Position numbers and translations under genes: made by a program. Below are positions 21,273 to 24,701 of a stretch of DNA of 24,701 nt, piece after piece (position 1 is the stretch's first letter; every line of letters begins with the position of its first letter). Source of the DNA: a virus; IMG/VR virus record IMGVR_UViG_3300035162_001964, positions 1 to 24,701 of that record; one strand, written 5' to 3'. The notes under the pieces were generated by a model. The model ran no database searches. It saw nothing but the letters and a program-made list of their open reading frames with translations, and was not told the DNA's origin.

Positions 21273-22179
21273 AGTAGAAAGTCGTTGGGGACATCATACT
21301 AGTATCCATGTAGAATGGAATATAGGTAAACGATGTAACTTAGATTGCGGATATTGTCCTGCAGAAATACACGATAACTTTAGTCCACACACTGACTTAG
21401 ATAAAATGGTTAATACTATCTACGAATTAGAAAAGATAGGTAAGCCTATTCGTCTTAGTTTAACTGGTGGTGAGCCCACTGTGCATCCTAAAATTAATAA
21501 CATACTAGAATGTGCCAGAGCAAGGTTACAATGGCTAAGTGTTACAACTAATGGGTTGCGTAGTGCAGACTGGTATATCAAACAACCAGTTAATCAATGG
21601 GTGTTTAGTTTGCATTTTGATAATGAACACAGTCAACGAGCTGCTGAAAACATTGTTAGATATTCGCAATTACTAGATATGGAAGGTAAAGATACTCTGT
21701 TTCAAGTTAATCTAATGGCACACCACAAACACATGGATGCTGTAAGGGCGGCAGCTATCTTACTAGAAGGACATAATATTCCGTATGTTTGCAGACGTAT
21801 ACGATGGACTAAAGCTGAAGAACGAGACTATTTTGACGATATGCGATATGCTGAAAAAGACCTAGAATGGATATTAAGCAAAACTGCAACTGTAAAGGCA
21901 AACTGTGTAGTAGATGATGAACACAAGATACATGCTAATGATGTTATTAAGCATAAATTAAATCAATTTGAAGGATGGACTTGCAACGCTGGATTAGAAA
22001 GTTTAATGATTAACTGGGACGGTGAAGTACATCGTGCTACTTGTAGAGTTGGTGATAGTTTAGGCAACATATACAACGGCACATTTGAATCTCCTGTTGC
22101 TCCTGTAATTTGTACACGTAAATGGTGTACGTGTGTAGCAGACATTCCACTAACAAAGGTATTAGATGTTAAAGACTAG
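21265..22179 (+). CDS. Radical SAM protein with C-terminal cysteine cluster
   Basis: A 304-residue radical SAM enzyme. I start it at ATG 21265 (MFKVESRWGHHTSIHVEWN), which overlaps the preceding gene by 8 nt; an upstream in-frame ATG would overlap it by 50 nt. The iron-sulfur motif is GKRCNLDCGYCPAE (C24, C28, C31), and LSLTGGEPTVHP (GGEP at 68-71) completes the SAM site. The C-terminal part has GWTCNAG, RATCRVG and VICTRKWCTCVAD, a spacing like a SPASM/twitch auxiliary-cluster domain, with SLMINWDGEVHRA as its beta hairpin. It is coupled to its neighbours on both sides (8-nt and 14-nt overlaps). Peptide-modifying radical SAM enzymes often have this design, but a substrate cannot be named. 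Confidence 0.86.
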   Translation: MFKVESRWGHHTSIHVEWNIGKRCNLDCGYCPAEIHDNFSPHTDLDKMVNTIYELEKIGKPIRLSLTGGEPTVHPKINNILECARARLQWLSVTTNGLRSADWYIKQPVNQWVFSLHFDNEHSQRAAENIVRYSQLLDMEGKDTLFQVNLMAHHKHMDAVRAAAILLEGHNIPYVCRRIRWTKAEERDYFDDMRYAEKDLEWILSKTATVKANCVVDDEHKIHANDVIKHKLNQFEGWTCNAGLESLMINWDGEVHRATCRVGDSLGNIYNGTFESPVAPVICTRKWCTCVADIPLTKVLDVKD

Positions 22180-23197
22180 CGCAATAAGATTACCTAACCC
22201 AGAACGCCTTATGGTTACATGGGATACCGGGCGCAGATGTAATTTTGATTGCACCTACTGCGAAGCAACTAGACACGACAATAAAAGTGCGCCACATAGT
22301 TACGAAGAGCTAGTGCGTACATTTGAGTTTGTAAAGAAGTACACAGGTGAGCAATTAGTTAATATAAACTTTACAGGCGGTGAACCTACAGTTAATCCAG
22401 CGTTTTGGCAATTAGCAGAATATATACACACTAATGAAACACGCTTTAGACTTAGCTTAACTACTAACGGTGCGTGGCATCCTAAAAATACAGACCGTAT
22501 TGCAAAATGGTTTGAAGGCGTTACTGTAAGCTATCATGCCGAAGGACACGCAATACTTAAAAAGCAGACAATGGATAATATTAAGCTGCTGCATGACTTA
22601 GGCATTTGGTTGCAAGTTAATGTAATGATGCACGTTGACCATTTTGACGAGTGTAAGCAAGTGTGTGCTGAACTTAAAGAACTAGGTGTAAAGCACAATC
22701 CACGTCCTATCGGAGACGGTAATATTGAACGTGAAGGTTGGTTTATAGACAGTGACGGATCACAACGGCGTACTAGTCATACTTACTCTGAAGAGCAAAC
22801 ACAATGGTATTATCAATACCTAGGAGTAACAAGTCCAAAGGAAGGGCGTAACTGCTGTGGTGGAAGATGTGTGCAGGGAAAAATAAACGGCAAATGGCAA
22901 GATGTAAACTTTATTGACACTAACTTTAAGGGATGGTTTTGTAGTGTCAACAAGTACTTCTTACACATAGATCAACACACAGGCAATGTGTATCATCATC
23001 AGACATGTCAAGCACTACACGACGGTCTTAGAGGCCCGCTAGGCAACTTAAACAATACTGATGCAATATTTGAGTATGTACAAGTTAATAAGGATAAAAC
23101 TATTGTGTGTCCTAACAATAGATGCGGCTGCGGAATGTGTGTGCCTAAAGCAAAAGAACTATTAGACTATACTTCTATACTCGGGAAAAGTGTTTAA
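22166..23197 (+). CDS. Radical SAM/SPASM-like protein
   Basis: A 343-residue radical SAM enzyme. The core motif is GRRCNFDCTYCEAT (C25, C29, C32), followed by NFTGGEPTVNP. The last 120 residues are cysteine-rich: RNCCGGRCVQG, GWFCSVNKYFLHIDQHTGNV, HQTCQAL and CPNNRCGCGMCVPKA, which fits a SPASM-like domain with one or two auxiliary [4Fe-4S] clusters. Its C-terminal third is clearly paralogous to the partial protein at the right edge (GPLGNLNNTDAIF and GPIGNLKNTQAIL; CGCGMCVPKA and CNCGLCAPKA). The start overlaps the preceding gene by 14 nt, and the 3' end overlaps the opposite-strand radical SAM gene by 36 bp. It is similar to, yet distinct from, the gene just upstream (shared CN.DC.YC and GGEPTV.P). 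Confidence 0.87.
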   Translation: MLKTSAIRLPNPERLMVTWDTGRRCNFDCTYCEATRHDNKSAPHSYEELVRTFEFVKKYTGEQLVNINFTGGEPTVNPAFWQLAEYIHTNETRFRLSLTTNGAWHPKNTDRIAKWFEGVTVSYHAEGHAILKKQTMDNIKLLHDLGIWLQVNVMMHVDHFDECKQVCAELKELGVKHNPRPIGDGNIEREGWFIDSDGSQRRTSHTYSEEQTQWYYQYLGVTSPKEGRNCCGGRCVQGKINGKWQDVNFIDTNFKGWFCSVNKYFLHIDQHTGNVYHHQTCQALHDGLRGPLGNLNNTDAIFEYVQVNKDKTIVCPNNRCGCGMCVPKAKELLDYTSILGKSV

Positions 23198-24403
23198 GAA
23201 GTTTTTCTGTCTGCGTGTATCATATTCTATTACAAACGCTTTAAAGTCTTGTTGCTGTTTTTCAGTTGATTCTAATTTAAACTGCTGTATTACAAAATCA
23301 AACCTTTGTACAGTTTCATTATTAAAGTGTTTCTTAATAGTAGAACGATCATCTTCAAGCAAGCCAATCAAAGATTTAGGTGCTAAACTAGGATGAAGAA
23401 AATCCGGGTGTCTTACATAACTTATACTAAGCTGTACACGTTTGTATGTGTTTTTTAACTTTATTATATCTTTCAAAAATAAATTAAATGTAGAGACACT
23501 TAATACATTGTAAGCACACATCAAATTCAATCGTAGTTTAGGCATTGCTGTTAATACATAATTGCAATTTTTTAACCATTGCTGATAATCTAGGCCATCA
23601 CGGGCATATTCTGCTTGCTTACCATATGCTTCGCCGCTAGTTGCTATTTCGACTTTCTTAACACTAGGCTGTATCTTCTTTAGTTTTTCTATAAAGTTTT
23701 CAATAACTTTCTTAGGAGCACCTAAGTTACTATTAATTACTACTGTTAGTTTTTTGTTAGGATGCTTTGCAATGTAGTCTAATAATATATCTGTATGACG
23801 ACTGAGCATTGGTTCTCCGCCAGTAATACGAAGTATATGTAGCTTGTCATACATTGTAGGCAAATACTTCCAAAATGCATCAATATATGGATTATGTTCT
23901 TTATCTAATATTTGAGGCTCGTTTATTTGGTTGTAGTTATTGCTAGTAGGATATGCTCCTAAGTTAGAAATTTCACTTGTCCATAAGCTACTAAATTGCG
24001 GGCCGCAGTATGCACACTTAAAGTTACACACATTTGAAAAACTAACTTCGAGCATTGTAGGATCATAACGATCACTAGTAATAATATCTTTGCGGTACGG
24101 CAACGCTAAACGCTTCTTGCTCATAAGCACACGGTCGCTGTACTTTTCTGTTTTCTCAATGCGCCAGCAATAATCGCACTCGCTAGGACGTTCTCCATTA
24201 AGCATTTGATTTCTAACTTTGCGCTTGTATGAACTATTGTGCAGTGCGCTAGGATCAGCTTCAACTTCTTCAATCGGAACTACATGAGGATCAGGATGAT
24301 GGCAACTGTGATTCTTGCCAATACCCAAGTGCATTGTGCTGTTTGTCCACTTTGCTAAACATAGACTTTCGCCTAGTTTGTTTTTCACATACCAGTTAAA
24401 CAT
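23162..24403 (-). CDS. Radical SAM protein with N-terminal twitch domain (second copy)
   Basis: A 413-residue protein from ATG 24403 (MFNWYVKNKLGESLCLAKWT). It has the same plan as the protein at 20004: an N-terminal cysteine module (C15, C34, then SECDYC with C76 and C79), a core site SNVCNFKCAYCGP (C126, C130, C133) and RITGGEPMLSRH. The rest is an alpha/beta barrel (LTVVINSN, KVEIATSGEAYGKQAEYARDGL as pattern, LSISYVRHP). Both twitch-type proteins end in a similar way (NFLNTFPEYRSIV here, DFLAANPEFAAYV there). It follows a SPASM-type gene on the minus strand by an 8-nt overlap ATGTTTAA, the same as at 21265. A longer frame upstream overlaps that gene and is not used. The twitch module and core are intact, so it is probably an active enzyme of unknown substrate. 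Confidence 0.86.
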   Translation of the reverse strand: MFNWYVKNKLGESLCLAKWTNSTMHLGIGKNHSCHHPDPHVVPIEEVEADPSALHNSSYKRKVRNQMLNGERPSECDYCWRIEKTEKYSDRVLMSKKRLALPYRKDIITSDRYDPTMLEVSFSNVCNFKCAYCGPQFSSLWTSEISNLGAYPTSNNYNQINEPQILDKEHNPYIDAFWKYLPTMYDKLHILRITGGEPMLSRHTDILLDYIAKHPNKKLTVVINSNLGAPKKVIENFIEKLKKIQPSVKKVEIATSGEAYGKQAEYARDGLDYQQWLKNCNYVLTAMPKLRLNLMCAYNVLSVSTFNLFLKDIIKLKNTYKRVQLSISYVRHPDFLHPSLAPKSLIGLLEDDRSTIKKHFNNETVQRFDFVIQQFKLESTEKQQQDFKAFVIEYDTRRQKNFLNTFPEYRSIV

Positions 24404-24701
24404 ACTTTTGCATAATCCTATCGTAATCTTCTTTGTGTTGTGCCTTGGGTGCGCACAGTCCGCAGTTACAATAAGACTTCTTACAAATAATTGTATTAGT
24501 TCCTGCATTTACACGATCTAATATTGCTTGAGTATTTTTTAAATTTCCAATAGGACCTACTTTGCCATCAAAATTCATACGACAATCTTTGTTAGTAAAT
24601 ACTTCGCCGGTTGTTTGTCTTATGTACAGGAAGTTTTTATCTACACTACAGTGCCATCCTTTAAACTTATTTTCTACACGCTTAGTACAAGCATTTTCGC
24701 T
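24396..24701 (-). CDS. C-terminal part of a radical SAM/SPASM-like protein (runs off window)
   Basis: The frame is open from the right window edge; 101 residues are visible, reading SENACTKRVENKFKGWHCSV at the left and ending MQKYV. It holds five spaced cysteine elements (ACTKR, GWHCSVDKN, KDCRMN, IICKKSYC, NCGLCAPKA). It aligns by eye with the last third of the protein at 22166-23197: FKGWHCSV/FKGWFCSV, NFLYIRQTTGEVF/YFLHIDQHTGNVY, GPIGNLKNTQAI/GPLGNLNNTDAI and CAPKA/CVPKA. The radical SAM core should lie just outside the window on the right. It precedes the twitch-type gene on the minus strand with an 8-nt overlap, which makes an inverted counterpart of the plus-strand trio. Confidence 0.82.
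   Translation of the reverse strand, partial: SENACTKRVENKFKGWHCSVDKNFLYIRQTTGEVFTNKDCRMNFDGKVGPIGNLKNTQAILDRVNAGTNTIICKKSYCNCGLCAPKAQHKEDYDRIMQKYV

Noticed and set aside
24404-24508. N-terminal extension of the minus-strand twitch-type radical SAM protein
   Set aside because: It lies inside the C-terminal coding region of the upstream radical SAM gene in another frame; the ATG at 24403 gives an 8-nt overlap identical to that of 21265.
1-24701. tRNA genes, CRISPR arrays, insertion sequences and integrase/attachment sites
   Set aside because: No cloverleaf-like sequence was noticed in the short non-coding gaps, there is no array of spaced repeats, and no transposase or integrase motif was seen. 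This is a by-eye reading, not a tRNA scan.

Overview
The window looks like part of the genome of a marine T4-like tailed phage (Caudoviricetes), probably an uncultivated or metagenome-assembled one. The evidence is AT-rich DNA, almost no intergenic space, runs of genes joined by ATGA or TAATG overlaps, a T4 RNase H-type exonuclease and an ATP-dependent DNA ligase of T4 gp30 type. There is also a series of small proteins of the kind carried by marine T4-like phages. No capsid, tail, terminase or polymerase gene lies in the window. The host cannot be read from the sequence; a marine heterotroph or cyanobacterium is an inference.

Region 1 (1-11777) is mostly plus-strand phage metabolism and replication. 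It runs from a class I fructose-bisphosphate aldolase (5' end cut off), through the RNase H-type exonuclease, a run of small conserved unknowns, one minus-strand unknown, DNA ligase, small membrane proteins, and a MoxR-type AAA ATPase paired with a metallopeptidase-like/VWA protein. Six more unknowns follow. Five consensus sigma70-like promoters (TTGACA, exactly 17 bp, TAWWWT-type -10) precede genes here. Three other genes have instead an ATAAATA-type octamer about 30 nt upstream that resembles a T4 late promoter. A strong intrinsic terminator at 11797-11833 closes this region.

Region 2 (11849-24701, running off the window) is a dense accessory cluster with no recognisable virion or replication gene. 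It encodes seven radical SAM proteins (one cut by the window edge) and four proteins with the HxD...H pattern of non-heme iron/2-oxoglutarate-type oxygenases. It also encodes a membrane fatty-acid desaturase, a sulfotransferase-like protein, a possible GNAT-fold protein and a protein with a degenerate kinase-like motif. Genes sit in alternating blocks: a minus trio (GNAT-like, desaturase, sulfotransferase), a plus quintet (oxygenase, kinase-like, radical SAM, oxygenase, cobalamin-type radical SAM), a minus pair of oxygenases, a plus trio of radical SAM genes, and a minus pair of radical SAM genes. Within each block the genes overlap by 1 to 14 nt, so they are probably translationally coupled.

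The most noteworthy content is this radical SAM/oxygenase/desaturase/sulfotransferase cluster. It looks like a phage-borne biosynthetic or modification pathway. Its product is unknown; candidates are modification of a lipid, a surface glycan, or a peptide or protein. No precursor peptide was found in the window. All functional names rest on motif reading and remembered family resemblance, not on database searches.
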